A stretch of DNA of 64,000 bases from an uncultured Gemmatimonadota bacterium (lineage in GTDB: Bacteria > Gemmatimonadota > Gemmatimonadetes > Gemmatimonadales > Gemmatimonadaceae): NCBI GenBank assembly GCA_902825965.1, contig CADEDA010000013.1:1-64000 (forward strand). Reading direction: 5' to 3'. The position numbers and the translations under genes were made by a program. The notes beneath the pieces were generated by a model. The model did not search any database. It saw nothing but the letters and a program-made list of their open reading frames with translations, and was not told the origin of the DNA. Shown piece after piece: positions 37,676 to 46,089 of the stretch (its first letter is position 1; each line of letters starts with the position of its first letter).

Positions 37676-38923
37676 TCAGCGCCGCACGACCGACGACGTA
37701 AAATCCACAGACGCCGTCTGATCCCCCCAGGCGAGCTCGATCCGTCCAGCGGCGGGCGACACGGCGCTCACGGTGATGGTGAACTCCTCGACGTGCGTGG
37801 ACGGGCGGAGCGTGAGCGGCACACGTCCCACGTCCTGTGTCGCGTCGTACTGGGTGCCCCACTGCCCGGTCTGGCGATTCACGATCAGATAGGTGCCCGC
37901 CGTGGTATGCTGCACCCAGAGCGTGTACATCCCCGGCGCGAGCGTGAGGGTCGACCCGAACGTGAGTGTGCGGGTGGTGAACAGATGCGTCGCGTCGTTG
38001 GCGCCGGCACGCCAGATGGAGTCCATGGGGATGAGCGTGCCGCCCCAGACGCTGCGCTCGCGCACCGACGGGCGCCCGTAGTCGATGACCACCATACCGC
38101 CGGGACCGAAGCCCGCGCGGGCGTCGGCGCGACCGGAGAGGACGCCGGTGGGACGCATGCGCTGGGCGAGCGCCGCCAGGTCGAGGCCGCCATCGCCCCG
38201 CTGCGCCTTCGCCTTGTTGGTGGTGAACGATCCGTCGACGGAGATCAGGCGGTCGCTCGCGTCGAACGCGAGGATCATCGCGTAGGGACCGCCGCGCAGG
38301 GTGGACGTGCTCGTCGAACCCGCGGTCTGCGGCGCGGTGAGCCCCGTGAACCCCAGCCCGCCCGCGAGCCCGAGGGCCGGCAACGAGTCGCTGGCGACGC
38401 CGGCCCGCCGCAGGGACGCGATCACTTCGGTAGGACCGTACACGAAGGTCGGGAAGTTGATCATGGCCTGCCGCGCGGCGAATACGCGGCGCTGCGTGCT
38501 GTCGGCGAACACCACCTCGCGCACGACCGAGTCGGCGCCGATGCTGAAGCGCGTCTCCACCGGCGCGTTCGGGAACGGTGAGCCATCGGCCTGCAGGCGC
38601 GCGAGCGCGCCGCCGGACGGACGGCCATCACGCCCGAGCGCGACGCGATACCGCAGGCGGACCACCGCCGCGCCGCTGCGCTGGATCGTCTCGCCACTGA
38701 GCGCGGTGCCGCTGCGGGTCCACTGCTCCACGGCGAGGGTGTCCTTGCCGAGGAGATAGACGAGCGAGGCGGATTGGGCAGCTGCGGGCGTCGCGGTCAG
38801 GGCCGTCATGCTGGCCGCCGCGGCGGCCAGCGCGATCGTGCGCGCGACGGGCCGCGCGACGGCGTCGACGCGATTTCGGGTACGGATGGCGAGGAGGGAG
38901 GTGCGGAGCGAGGTCGGGCGCAA
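37676..38923 (-). CDS. Secreted DUF2911 protein, possible last gene of the bufferin operon
   Basis: About 415 residues. A signal sequence (hydrophobic IALAAAAASMTALTATPAAAQ) precedes an unassigned beta-rich domain (residues 55-235, QSASLVYLLGKDTLAVEQW) and a C-terminal DUF2911 domain (GMVVIDYGRPSVRERSVWGG, MYTLWVQHT). DUF2911 has no known function. No ATG or GTG fits before the signal peptide without overlapping DoxX, so a TTG at 38923 is proposed, 29 bp after the DoxX stop; confidence in that start is low. Same strand and short gap make cotranscription with bufABC-doxX possible. Confidence 0.7.
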   Translation of the reverse strand: MRPTSLRTSLLAIRTRNRVDAVARPVARTIALAAAAASMTALTATPAAAQSASLVYLLGKDTLAVEQWTRSGTALSGETIQRSGAAVVRLRYRVALGRDGRPSGGALARLQADGSPFPNAPVETRFSIGADSVVREVVFADSTQRRVFAARQAMINFPTFVYGPTEVIASLRRAGVASDSLPALGLAGGLGFTGLTAPQTAGSTSTSTLRGGPYAMILAFDASDRLISVDGSFTTNKAKAQRGDGGLDLAALAQRMRPTGVLSGRADARAGFGPGGMVVIDYGRPSVRERSVWGGTLIPMDSIWRAGANDATHLFTTRTLTFGSTLTLAPGMYTLWVQHTTAGTYLIVNRQTGQWGTQYDATQDVGRVPLTLRPSTHVEEFTITVSAVSPAAGRIELAWGDQTASVDFTSSVVRR

Positions 38924-38952
38924 GGAGGACTCACGGGGAGAGACCCCGGATT

Positions 38953-39408
38953 CTACGTCTCCACGCTCCGACGCGCGAGACTGCGCCGGAGAAGCCACGC
39001 GTCCGCCGAGTACTTGCCCGACCCGCGAACCAGCAGCAGCACCAGGACCGTCGCCCACAGGAGGTGATCGCTCCACGCATTCGGATACACGAAGGTCTGG
39101 ATGACGGCGATCATCCCCAGCAGCGGAAGCGTCGCGAGTCGCGTGGCGAGTCCCAGGAACAGCAGCACGGGCAGCGTGAGCTCCTGCACCGTCGCCATCC
39201 GGGCGGCGAGCGTCGGATCCAGCAGGGGCACCATGTACTCCTCTTCAAACAGTTTCACCGTGAACTCGAACGACTGGACCTTCAGCAGTCCAGCCTTGAA
39301 GAACACGGAGCCCACGCCGATGCGCATGAGCAGGAGCAGTGGATCGAGTGGTACTGCGTCGAATCGGGTGAAGGCGCCTCGCAGGGCGACGCCAAGACGG
39401 TTCAGCAT
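38953..39408 (-). CDS. DoxX-family membrane protein of the bufferin operon
   Basis: A 151-residue protein with four hydrophobic helices. DoxX features are LLLMRIGVGSVFFKAGLLKV, LPVLLFLGLATRLATLPLLGM and NAWSDHLLWATVL. DoxX-like proteins commonly form the fourth gene of DUF2282-DUF692-DUF2063 operons (gigT-type gene in Cupriavidus), where they may pass electrons to the maturation or detoxification reaction. It overlaps the end of bufC by 7 bp. Confidence 0.88.
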   Translation of the reverse strand: MLNRLGVALRGAFTRFDAVPLDPLLLLMRIGVGSVFFKAGLLKVQSFEFTVKLFEEEYMVPLLDPTLAARMATVQELTLPVLLFLGLATRLATLPLLGMIAVIQTFVYPNAWSDHLLWATVLVLLLVRGSGKYSADAWLLRRSLARRSVET

Positions 39409-40214
39409 GACGGGAGGTCCTGCGCCGGTCGGCGCGCGTCCAGGGCGGTGATGGCACCGCCAGCAATGAGTTCGGCGAGCAAGAGGCTCGCACGGGTTTC
39501 GTCGGGTACGGAGGCGAGGGCCTCCGCGAGCGTCAGGCCCTCGAGCAGCGCACCGAGCAGCCGGGCGCGATCCGGGGCGACGCGCTCGAGCGTGACCTCG
39601 CCACGCGCGCCGCGCAGCAGCAGATGTCCCGACGCCGGCGCCATCTCGGTCGGCGTCGTGTCGTCTCCGGTGAAGAAGCGCTCGAAGAGGCGCTCGACGG
39701 GCCAGCGGACCGGGAGCACGCGCCAGCCGTGCTGCACGGTCACGCGGCAGCGCGCGAGCACCTCGTCGTCGCCCGCCAGCGCCGACAGCGTGTCCAGGGT
39801 CAGGGGCGGCGCATCCACCGCGACCGACACCTGGCCGAGCTGCCACTCCACCAGCGCGAAGTCCGGCACGTAGGGCAGCGTCTCGCCGAGTCGCGCGGCC
39901 AGATGCTGCGGAAACGAGTCTCCGTACTCCGCGATACACGGACGACGCGGCGGATGCTGTTGCACGAACTCCTCCGCCATCGCGACCAGCGTCGGTTCGC
40001 CGACGAGCCAGGCGGTCGCGGGGAACTTCGTGCGCAGGGCCTCGAGCAGCGAGGCGCGGTAGTGCCGCCGATGGACGGCCAGACGCACCGACGGACGCAC
40101 GCCGCCGACCAGCTGTCCCGCGAGGGCGGTCGCGCCGCGAAGGCTGACGATCGGTCGCGCCGGGTCCGCCGTCACGATCTCCCGAAGGGCGTCCTGCACC
40201 TCAGCGAGTCGCAT
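39402..40214 (-). CDS. bufC: DUF2063 partner of the MNIO maturase (BufC-like)
   Basis: A 270-residue protein of the DUF2063 family (putative DNA-binding domain by old annotation). The N-terminal helix-rich domain has the family hallmark VHRRHYRASLLEALRTKFPATAWLVG near residue 48-73 and PPRRPCIAEYGDSFPQHLA; the C-terminal part is beta-rich and is the region that handles the precursor in characterised relatives. It overlaps bufB by 14 bp and DoxX by 7 bp. In bufferin systems this protein binds the precursor leader and presents it to the DUF692 enzyme. Confidence 0.88.
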   Translation of the reverse strand: MRLAEVQDALREIVTADPARPIVSLRGATALAGQLVGGVRPSVRLAVHRRHYRASLLEALRTKFPATAWLVGEPTLVAMAEEFVQQHPPRRPCIAEYGDSFPQHLAARLGETLPYVPDFALVEWQLGQVSVAVDAPPLTLDTLSALAGDDEVLARCRVTVQHGWRVLPVRWPVERLFERFFTGDDTTPTEMAPASGHLLLRGARGEVTLERVAPDRARLLGALLEGLTLAEALASVPDETRASLLLAELIAGGAITALDARRPAQDLPSC

Positions 40215-41049
40215 GACAGCGCTCGAGGTGGCCGCGCGCCGTCTCCGCTTCCGCCATCAGCGTGTGGAGTGCCGGGATGTCGTTGTCCCACTCGATGAGC
40301 GTCGGTCGCGGTCCCAGGTGTTCCAGCACTGTCTCATACAACGCCCACGACTTCGCGTCCACCACCGCGCCGTGGGTATCCACGAGGATCGTCTGCTCCG
40401 CCGTCGCGGGATCCTCCTCCTCCGCGAATCCCCCGAGGTGAAGCTCGGCCACCGCCCCCGGGTCGATCTCGCGAACGTACGCCACCGGGTCGTAGCCCAG
40501 GTTGTGCGCGCTGATCACGACGTTGCTCACGTCCAGCAGCAGCCGGCAGCCGCTGCTCGCCGCGAGGCGGTTGAGGAACTCCGGCTCGCGCATCGTCGAG
40601 CCGGCGAATCCGACGTAGCTCGACGGATTCTCGAGCACGAAGGTCCGCCCGAGCGCCGACTGGACCTCATCGAGATGCCGCGCGACGACGTTCAGCGTCT
40701 CCTCCGTGTAGGGCAACGGCAGGAGGTCGTTGAGATAGTCCCCTTCGTGCGTCGACCACGCGAGGTGCCCGGACACCAGGTCCGGGTCCAAGGCCGCGAC
40801 CATCTCCGCCACGCGCGCGAGGTGGGCCCGGTCGACCCCATGGGCGGACCCGACGGAGACACCCACCGTGTGCACCGAGACCGGGTAGTCCCGCGCTATG
40901 TCCTCCAAGACCTCGCGTCCGTGTGGGTTCGCGAGGAAGTTCTCCGGATGGATCTCGAACCACGCGACGGGTGGACGCGTGGCCGCCACCTCGAGCAGGT
41001 GCGGCAGTCGCAGCCCGATGCCGGCGCCGACCACGCGTCGCCCGATCAC
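40201..41049 (-). CDS. bufB: DUF692 multinuclear non-heme iron oxidative enzyme (BufB-like)
   Basis: A 282-residue TIM-barrel enzyme of the DUF692/MNIO family. Likely iron ligands are visible along the chain: [66 protein letters not shown] and [13 protein letters not shown] enzymes oxidise Cys residues in ribosomally made peptides to heterocycles; in bufferin systems the product is a thiooxazole. The GTG at 41049 overlaps the precursor stop by 4 bp (GTGA), which fixes the start and implies coupled translation. The closest alternative, methanobactin MbnB, is disfavoured because the partner here is DUF2063 and the precursor is DUF2282. Confidence 0.9.
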   Translation of the reverse strand: MIGRRVVGAGIGLRLPHLLEVAATRPPVAWFEIHPENFLANPHGREVLEDIARDYPVSVHTVGVSVGSAHGVDRAHLARVAEMVAALDPDLVSGHLAWSTHEGDYLNDLLPLPYTEETLNVVARHLDEVQSALGRTFVLENPSSYVGFAGSTMREPEFLNRLAASSGCRLLLDVSNVVISAHNLGYDPVAYVREIDPGAVAELHLGGFAEEEDPATAEQTILVDTHGAVVDAKSWALYETVLEHLGPRPTLIEWDNDIPALHTLMAEAETARGHLERCHATR

Positions 41050-41330
41050 ATCGCGCTCTTGTTGCCGCCGACGATCCGCTCGCAGTAGCCTGCCGGCACG
41101 AAGATCCAGGCCTTCTTGTCCGCGTCGACCTTGGAATGGCCGGCGCAGGAGTTGTTGCCGGTCGCGGCGCAGTCGTTCTTGCCGGCCTTCGCGATCCCGT
41201 AGCACTTCTCCGACTTGAAGCTCGGCGCCTTCGCCGGGCCCTGCTGCGGCGTGGCGTACGCCGGCAGTGCGGCCGCCGCGGCGATGATGGAGGCGATGGT
41301 CAGGCCCTTCGTGAGTTCGCGCGTGTTCAT
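41046..41330 (-). CDS. bufA: DUF2282 bufferin precursor peptide (BufA-like)
   Basis: A 94-residue small secreted protein. Residues 1-26 form a Sec signal peptide (hydrophobic [15 protein letters not shown]). The mature part has four Cys in the DUF2282 pattern: [25 protein letters not shown] and [11 protein letters not shown]. In characterised bufferins the two central Cys become thiooxazoles that bind copper, while the outer two are left. The ATG at 41330 starts the signal peptide; an in-frame start at 41351 would add seven residues. It is the first gene of the operon and follows a GTAACC-N16-CGAA motif. Confidence 0.92.
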   Translation of the reverse strand: MNTRELTKGLTIASIIAAAAALPAYATPQQGPAKAPSFKSEKCYGIAKAGKNDCAATGNNSCAGHSKVDADKKAWIFVPAGYCERIVGGNKSAM

Positions 41331-41406
41331 CGGACACCTCGAGCAAGGCATCGGCGCGCCGCGCCCTCGTGGCGAGGACGGACCGATGCGGGTTGGGTGC
41401 CCTGAG

Positions 41407-41432
41407 TTCGACGGGTCCGGCGGAAAGGTTAC
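41407..41432 (-). promoter_or_regulatory. Predicted SigF-type ECF promoter of the bufferin operon
   Basis: On the minus strand GTAACC (41432-41427) is followed after exactly 16 nt by CGAA (41410-41407). This equals the promoter consensus I recall for SigF of Caulobacter, which controls the homologous operon there. It would place the transcription start about 70 nt upstream of bufA. No matching motif was found facing the sigma factor gene itself. Confidence 0.75.
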
Positions 41433-41440
41433 ATTGGGGC

Positions 41441-42010
41441 GTGACTGAGCCCGACCGCTCGGACGACCGGCGATTCGGCGACCTCATGCGCGCAGCGCAG
41501 GACGGGGACCAGCGCGCCTACGGGCGGTTGCTCCAGGACCTGAGTGCGCTGCTGCGGCGCGTGGTCGCTGCGCGCGGCAGCCTGGTCCGCCCCGCAGATG
41601 TCGACGACGTCGTACAGGAGATCCTGCTCTCCGTGCACGCCGTGCGGCACACGTACGATCCGGCGCGACCGTTCCTGCCGTGGCTCATGGCCATCGCCCG
41701 GCACCGCATGCTCGACGCGAGCCGACGGGCGCGCCGCATCGCGGCACGGGAGCACTCGACCGACGACCCCGGCGTTACCTTTGTCGAACCCGCGACGAAT
41801 CCGTTTCAGGAACCCGTGGGCGATGCCGAGGCGTTGGCGAGCGCCCTCGAGAGCCTGCCGCCGGGCCAGCGACAAGCCATCACGTTGCTCAAGCTGCACG
41901 ACATGTCCCTGCAGGAGGCAGCGGCCGCGACCGGACTGTCGGTTGGCGCCCTGAAGGTCGCGACCCATCGCGCCATTGCCGCCCTGCGAAAGGCGCTGGT
42001 AGGAGACTGA
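41441..42010 (+). CDS. sigF: ECF sigma factor (SigF-type)
   Basis: A 189-residue ECF sigma factor. Region 2 is [29 protein letters not shown] and [22 protein letters not shown]; region 4 is [44 protein letters not shown]. The YDP.RPFLPWL motif and the following NrsF gene are typical of the SigF/NrsF group that responds to heavy metals. The GTG at 41441 was chosen. It is divergent from bufA with about 110 bp between starts and sits 4 bp before the anti-sigma gene. Confidence 0.88.
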   Translation: MTEPDRSDDRRFGDLMRAAQDGDQRAYGRLLQDLSALLRRVVAARGSLVRPADVDDVVQEILLSVHAVRHTYDPARPFLPWLMAIARHRMLDASRRARRIAAREHSTDDPGVTFVEPATNPFQEPVGDAEALASALESLPPGQRQAITLLKLHDMSLQEAAAATGLSVGALKVATHRAIAALRKALVGD

Positions 42011-42014
42011 CCCC

Positions 42015-42665
42015 GTGGACCGACCGCACGACCAAACGCACGACCGGCTCATCGCTGAACTGACCGCCTCGGCTGCCGCCGTACCGCGGCTTCCGCATCC
42101 GGCGTGGCGCGCGTGCACTTGGCTGGGCGTGTCCGTCGCGTACGTGGCGCTGGTCGCATGGGCGCAGGGCCCGCGCGATGACCTCGCGCTCGTCCTCCGC
42201 GACCCGGCGTTCGTGAGCAAGATCGTGCTCGGCGTTGGGGCGGCCTTTCTCGCGGCCTGCGCGGCGCTCGCGATGGTGGTGCCCGGCTTCCCTGCCCCGC
42301 GGCGCGTCGCCCTCGCGTTGGCCACACTCGCATGGTTGGCGTGGATGGTCGTCGAGTCCTCGCGCGCGGGTGTCGCCACCCCCGACGCGATCGCGGGCTG
42401 GAGCTGCTTCGCGACCGTCCTCGTCTGCGCGAGCATCCCGATGGTCACGCTCGCGGCCCAACTGCGCCGCGGCGCGGCGCTCGCCCCCGTCCATACGGTT
42501 GCCTACGCCGCGTTGGCCTCAACCCTCCTGGCCGACGTCGGCGCGCGCCTCTGCGACGGGCACAGGGATGCCGCGCATCTGTTGGTGCACGTGGCGGCGC
42601 TGGGCGTGTTCACGGTAACCGCCGCGATGTTGGCGCCGCGCGTGCTGCGCTGGCAGGCCCACTAG
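42015..42665 (+). CDS. nrsF: NrsF-type (DUF1109) membrane anti-sigma factor
   Basis: A 216-residue integral membrane protein with a short cytoplasmic N-terminus (DRPHDQTHDRLIAELTASAAAV) and six predicted helices, as expected for DUF1109/NrsF. NrsF proteins hold SigF inactive at the membrane until metal stress releases it. The GTG start 4 bp after the sigma stop gives tight co-expression. Conserved Cys are present in helices (AACAAL, WSCFATVLVCAS), a candidate for the metal-sensing part; this is inference. Confidence 0.85.
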   Translation: MDRPHDQTHDRLIAELTASAAAVPRLPHPAWRACTWLGVSVAYVALVAWAQGPRDDLALVLRDPAFVSKIVLGVGAAFLAACAALAMVVPGFPAPRRVALALATLAWLAWMVVESSRAGVATPDAIAGWSCFATVLVCASIPMVTLAAQLRRGAALAPVHTVAYAALASTLLADVGARLCDGHRDAAHLLVHVAALGVFTVTAAMLAPRVLRWQAH

Positions 42666-42733
42666 CGGCAGGGGACCGCTCGGCCGTGTCGGCCGCGCTG
42701 ACGCCGGTGCGCCAGGGCCTGCCGTCCGCGACC

Positions 42734-43636
42734 TCAGCCGTCCAACGGGAACAGCAACTCGTTCCCATCCGGATCCACGACCCGGACGTTGTCATACCCC
42801 CAGCGCAGGACGTCATGCGGCACGCCGCGCGCCGCCAGCTCCTGCTGCAGCGAATCGCGTCCATGCGCCGTGAGCTCGATGAAGACCCGTGCCGGCGCGA
42901 CACGCCGCGGATCCTCGCACAGGATGATCTCGCAGTCACTGCGATCGACCTGGCACACCGTCCCGGCGCCATCCGCCTCGTGCCACTTGACGACGAAGCC
43001 GAGCGCGCCCGTGTAGTGGCGCAGCGCGCGATGGAGGTCGGCGACGAAGAAGACCGGACGCGGGTACCAGCGATGTGCAGCCGCCTCGAAGGCCGGCGGG
43101 CGCTCGCGGTGTCCCGCGCCGGCCGCGTACTCCTCGCGTGTGACGGCATACTCGAGCGCCGGGCTGCCGGGGTTGGGGTCGGGACCGAGGAGCTGCAGCC
43201 CGAGCCGCAGTGCCACGCGCCGCGAGCGCGTGTTGTGGCGATGTACGCCGGCGTGCACCCGGGTCGCCCCGAGCACGGTGAACGCGTGCGCCACCAGCGC
43301 CCGCCCGGCCTCGGTCGCGAAGCCATTCCCCCACGCCTGCCTTGCGATGTAGTAGCCGAGCGAATATTCGGCCGCGACGATGTCACCGGCGTCGGTGCGC
43401 CGCGGGTACAGGCCGCAGCGCCCGATGAGTCGCCCACTCGTACGCTCCTCCGTGGCCCAGAGCCCGAGCGCCTTGGGCACCAGGAGGTCATCCCGGAACC
43501 CGCGCTCCAGTTCTGCACGTGTAGGCACGACCTGCGGGCGTCGATACTCCGCGTCGGACTCGATTCCGATATACGTCTCGAGGTCGCGGGGCTCGTAGTC
43601 GCGCAGGATCAGCCGGTCGGTTTCGAGTCGGATCAT
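42734..43636 (-). CDS. GNAT acetyltransferase fused to a glyoxalase/VOC domain
   Basis: A 300-residue fusion. Residues 1-175 are a RimJ/RimL-type GNAT acetyltransferase (ETDRLILRDYEPRDLETYIG; YYIARQAWGNGFATEAGRAL as the acetyl-CoA loop; RVHAGVHRHNTRSRRVALRLG). Residues 185-300 are a VOC/bleomycin-resistance-type fold (FFVADLHRALRHYTGALGF; VRVVDPDGNELLFPL). The ATG at 43636 has GGAG 7 bp upstream. The frame continues upstream into the mqnD remnant without a stop, but that is a product of the remnant's frameshift. The substrate is unknown; detoxification is plausible. Confidence 0.82.
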   Translation of the reverse strand: MIRLETDRLILRDYEPRDLETYIGIESDAEYRRPQVVPTRAELERGFRDDLLVPKALGLWATEERTSGRLIGRCGLYPRRTDAGDIVAAEYSLGYYIARQAWGNGFATEAGRALVAHAFTVLGATRVHAGVHRHNTRSRRVALRLGLQLLGPDPNPGSPALEYAVTREEYAAGAGHRERPPAFEAAAHRWYPRPVFFVADLHRALRHYTGALGFVVKWHEADGAGTVCQVDRSDCEIILCEDPRRVAPARVFIELTAHGRDSLQQELAARGVPHDVLRWGYDNVRVVDPDGNELLFPLDG

Positions 43637-43671
43637 GCGGCACTCCGGTGCGTGTCGTTCAGGAGACAGCC

Positions 43672-44206
43672 TCAGCCCCGCCCCACTCCCACCAATCGCG
43701 CAATCGCCCGCAGCCCCTCCTCCCCCACATCCAGCGACCACTCGTTCACGTACAGCTGGATGTGCTGCCGGCACACCTCCTCGCTCATTTCCTGCGCGTG
43801 CGCCCGCACATACGCCGCACTCGCCGTCGGATGCGCGAAGGCGTAGGCGGATGATGAGCCCTGCGTCCACGTCGCCCTTCGCCACGGCCCGCAGGATCCG
43901 ATCGTAGCGCATCTCCACCGCCTCGGCCAGGGACGTCGGTGTGCGCGTGACCACCAGCGGCCCCACGCCGTGCCCCAGCGCCGCTCCGCTGCGCAGCATG
44001 GTGTAGCGCGCACCCACGCCGGCGAACGCGCCCACGCTCAGCTTGGTGAAATCGAACTCGCCCTCGTGCGCGCGGCGGTTGAGCTCCTCGATGTCCAGCA
44101 GCACCGGCCGCACCGCGAACGGCAGTGCCACCAGGCCGTGCGTCAGTGCATGGAACGCGAAGGTGTCGTTCGGGCAGGGCGAGTAGCCGAAGGTCAGCGT
44201 ACGCAC
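43672..44206 (-). pseudogene. mqnD: Decayed duplicate of mqnD (dihydroxynaphthoate synthase)
   Basis: A broken second copy of the mqnD gene at 49407-50195. From the GTG at 44206 the first 92 residues are nearly identical to the intact copy, then an in-frame deletion of about 84 nt removes the stretch between LAEAV and EMRYDR, and a further out-of-frame deletion of about 170 nt follows LII; the remaining C-terminus (YAFAHPTASAAYVRAHAQEM to LVGVGRG) continues in another frame. Total length is 535 nt against 789. It cannot make a functional enzyme. Confidence 0.9.
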
Positions 44207-44218
44207 GCGGCGATCTCC
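43942..44218. repeat. 277-bp tract identical to 49931-50207 (copy 1)
   Basis: Every base I compared across these 277 bp matches the same-orientation tract at 49931-50207, including all third codon positions of mqnD and the mqnB-mqnD overlap. Divergence begins sharply at both ends (G versus C on the left, T versus A on the right). The copies are about 5,989 bp apart as direct repeats. Confidence 0.95.
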
Positions 44219-44666
44219 TCGAGCACCCGTGGCGTCACGCCGGTAATCGCGGCGAACGCCGCATCGTAGTGTCAGCGCGCGCGGTCGGACTCTTCCACGT
44301 CATTGGAGATCGCGCGCAGCACGGCGAAGCCCTCCATCGCCTCCACGTCGCAGCCTTCACTTCCCTCCTCCCCGCCCCCCACTCCGCCCCCCACCCGCGC
44401 TGTCGCGGCGATGGGCCGCAGCATGGCGCCGGGAAGCGCACGGCGCACCGCCGCCAACATCGCCGCGTCCGGATGGGCCTCCGACGGCGCCAGGCCGTTG
44501 GAGAGGTGTAGGTCTCGGTAGCGCGCCACCGAGCCGATCACGAGGCAGCCCGGCGCGCGGCGCCCACGACGGGGCCCACGCCGCAGAGCAGCGTGGCACA
44601 GGGGAGATCGGGTGCGAGCTCACGCGCGGTGTCAGCGACGACGAGCAAGTCGGCGGCGACAGGCAT
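44194..44666 (-). pseudogene. mqnB: Decayed duplicate of mqnB (futalosine hydrolase)
   Basis: A broken second copy of the mqnB gene at 50183-50779. It starts with a recognisable N-terminus (LLVVADTARELAPDLPCATLLCGVGPV), then a frame-shifting deletion removes the equivalent of intact residues around 40-70, another deletion removes AAQLAGVPAVEL, and the Trp codon after ESDRAR is TGA. Length is 473 nt against 597. It overlaps the mqnD remnant by 13 bp, just as the intact pair does. Confidence 0.9.
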
Positions 44667-45330
44667 CCGAAGGAATCTAGCGGACTCCGGCCCCGCCAGA
44701 ATGGCGCGCCAATCTGGCATTCATACGAATCGGCCCTGTCGGAACATGTATGTATGTGAGGACTTCAGTCCGCAACTTAACACGACGGCCCTTCACTCGC
44801 GCCGTCCAGCGTCGGAGCGCTCCCGGACCGCTCCGCAGCCAACTCGCATCCGCGCTTAGCCTTGCACGACCGGATGCGAGCGACCTCAGACACGCTCGCA
44901 ATCGCCCCATACCGGACGCGAACGCGGTGACTCCGTGCCTGAACCCGTCCGGCTCGCCTCGCATTCCCGCGAGACGCGCGCCCAACGCTCCGAGACCGGG
45001 CCGCAACCGGCGCGGACTGTTCCCGGGGGCGGCGAGACCGTCGCCGCGCGCGCATCGACTGGTCACGAGCATGCTCCACCGAGCGCGTAATTCGCCCATC
45101 CCGGGCTCCGACTCTCGCCGCCAGACTCGCCTCGGTGCCGTCCAGGCCAGCACGCGCGCCAGACCGCCGACCAACCGGCGCCGCGCCGCTCGGAGTCGCG
45201 GCAGTTCTGCCGCGATGCGGCATCGACCCACTCCGAGGGGACGCGGCAGTGCGTTGAAGGTCCTGCGATCACTCCTGAACGCGTCGGCACGACCTCGCAC
45301 CCTCACCGTCCCTCACACGGAGCACAAACA
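44667..45330. other. 664-bp stretch with no convincing gene
   Basis: Open frames exist on both strands (for example 44750-45355 on plus and 44677-45306 on minus) but their translations are Arg/Ala/Pro/Ser-rich, low in hydrophobic patterning and typical of random high-GC sequence. No tRNA, rRNA or obvious regulatory element was seen. It lies between the decayed mqnB copy and the helical protein gene and may be remnant DNA from the duplication. Confidence 0.6.
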
Positions 45331-46053
45331 ATGTTCGCCACACAGAAGCAGGTGATTGACTCACTGGTGCGGATCCGCGCCTTCATTGAAGCCCATCCGG
45401 CCCGCGGCAGGCTGACCTACCGCGGCGCGTTGGAGATGTTCGACGATGCCTTCGAGGAGATCCGTCGCTGCGCGAGCACGCAGCTCTCGGGGCGGATGCT
45501 CGGTCGCGCCTCACAGCGCCGTCAAGTGGATCTCGTTGCGCAGCTGCGGGACGTGCACATGCGTCCGATCGTGACGATTGCCCGTGCCCACCTCGAGTTC
45601 ACGGCAGACGCGGGACTCTCGGCGGCGTTCCGCTTGCCGCGGGGCAGCATGAGCCTCGCGACGATGCTGCAGCACTGCGATGGCATGATCGCCATGGCGC
45701 GGCGCTTCGAGTCGCTCTTCGTCGCGCAGGGTCTTCCGGACGATTTCCTCGCGGAGTTCGTGCGCGCGCGGGAGGCGTTGGTGGCGCTCTGCGAGCAGCG
45801 CATGGCGTACACCACGTCGCACGTCGCGGCGCGCGCCGGACTGGTGACCCAGCTGCGGCGCGCGCGCTTGGCGGTCAATCGACTCGACGCCGTGGTGCGG
45901 GTGGCGTTCCGCGGGGACGCCACCGTGCTGGAGACCTGGCGACGGGTCAAGCGGGTGCACGCCTTGGCCAGCGGTCCTCGCGAGTCGGGGTCGGCACCCC
46001 ACGAGGAGGACGGCGCCGCTCCAATCCTGGCAATGGCGCAGGCAGCCGCCTAG
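45331..46053 (+). CDS. Helical protein of unknown function
   Basis: A 240-residue protein, almost entirely alpha-helical by appearance, with evenly spaced hydrophobic residues (IDSLVRIRAFIEAHP, LVAQLRDVHMRPIVTIARAHLEF, MAYTTSHVAARAGLVTQLRRARLAVNRLDAVVRVAF). No signal peptide or membrane helix is visible. I do not recognise the family. The final 30 residues look disordered. It stands alone in the segment between the two mqnBD copies. Confidence 0.65.
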   Translation: MFATQKQVIDSLVRIRAFIEAHPARGRLTYRGALEMFDDAFEEIRRCASTQLSGRMLGRASQRRQVDLVAQLRDVHMRPIVTIARAHLEFTADAGLSAAFRLPRGSMSLATMLQHCDGMIAMARRFESLFVAQGLPDDFLAEFVRAREALVALCEQRMAYTTSHVAARAGLVTQLRRARLAVNRLDAVVRVAFRGDATVLETWRRVKRVHALASGPRESGSAPHEEDGAAPILAMAQAAA

Positions 46054-46089
46054 ACGATCCTCGCGTGATCGACGCCGCCGTGATGGGGA

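Noticed and set aside
40201-41330. Methanobactin (mbnABC) cluster
   Set aside because: The DUF692 enzyme is paired with DUF2063 and a DUF2282 precursor and with SigF/NrsF, which is the bufferin arrangement; no MbnC or mbn precursor is present.
42734-44206. One 490-codon frame joining MqnD to the GNAT-VOC protein
   Set aside because: The junction is a frame-shifting deletion in a decayed mqnD copy; the GNAT gene has its own ATG and ribosome binding site at 43636.
44677-45355. Long frames on both strands
   Set aside because: Arg/Pro/Ser-rich translations without hydrophobic core, family motif or clear ribosome binding site.
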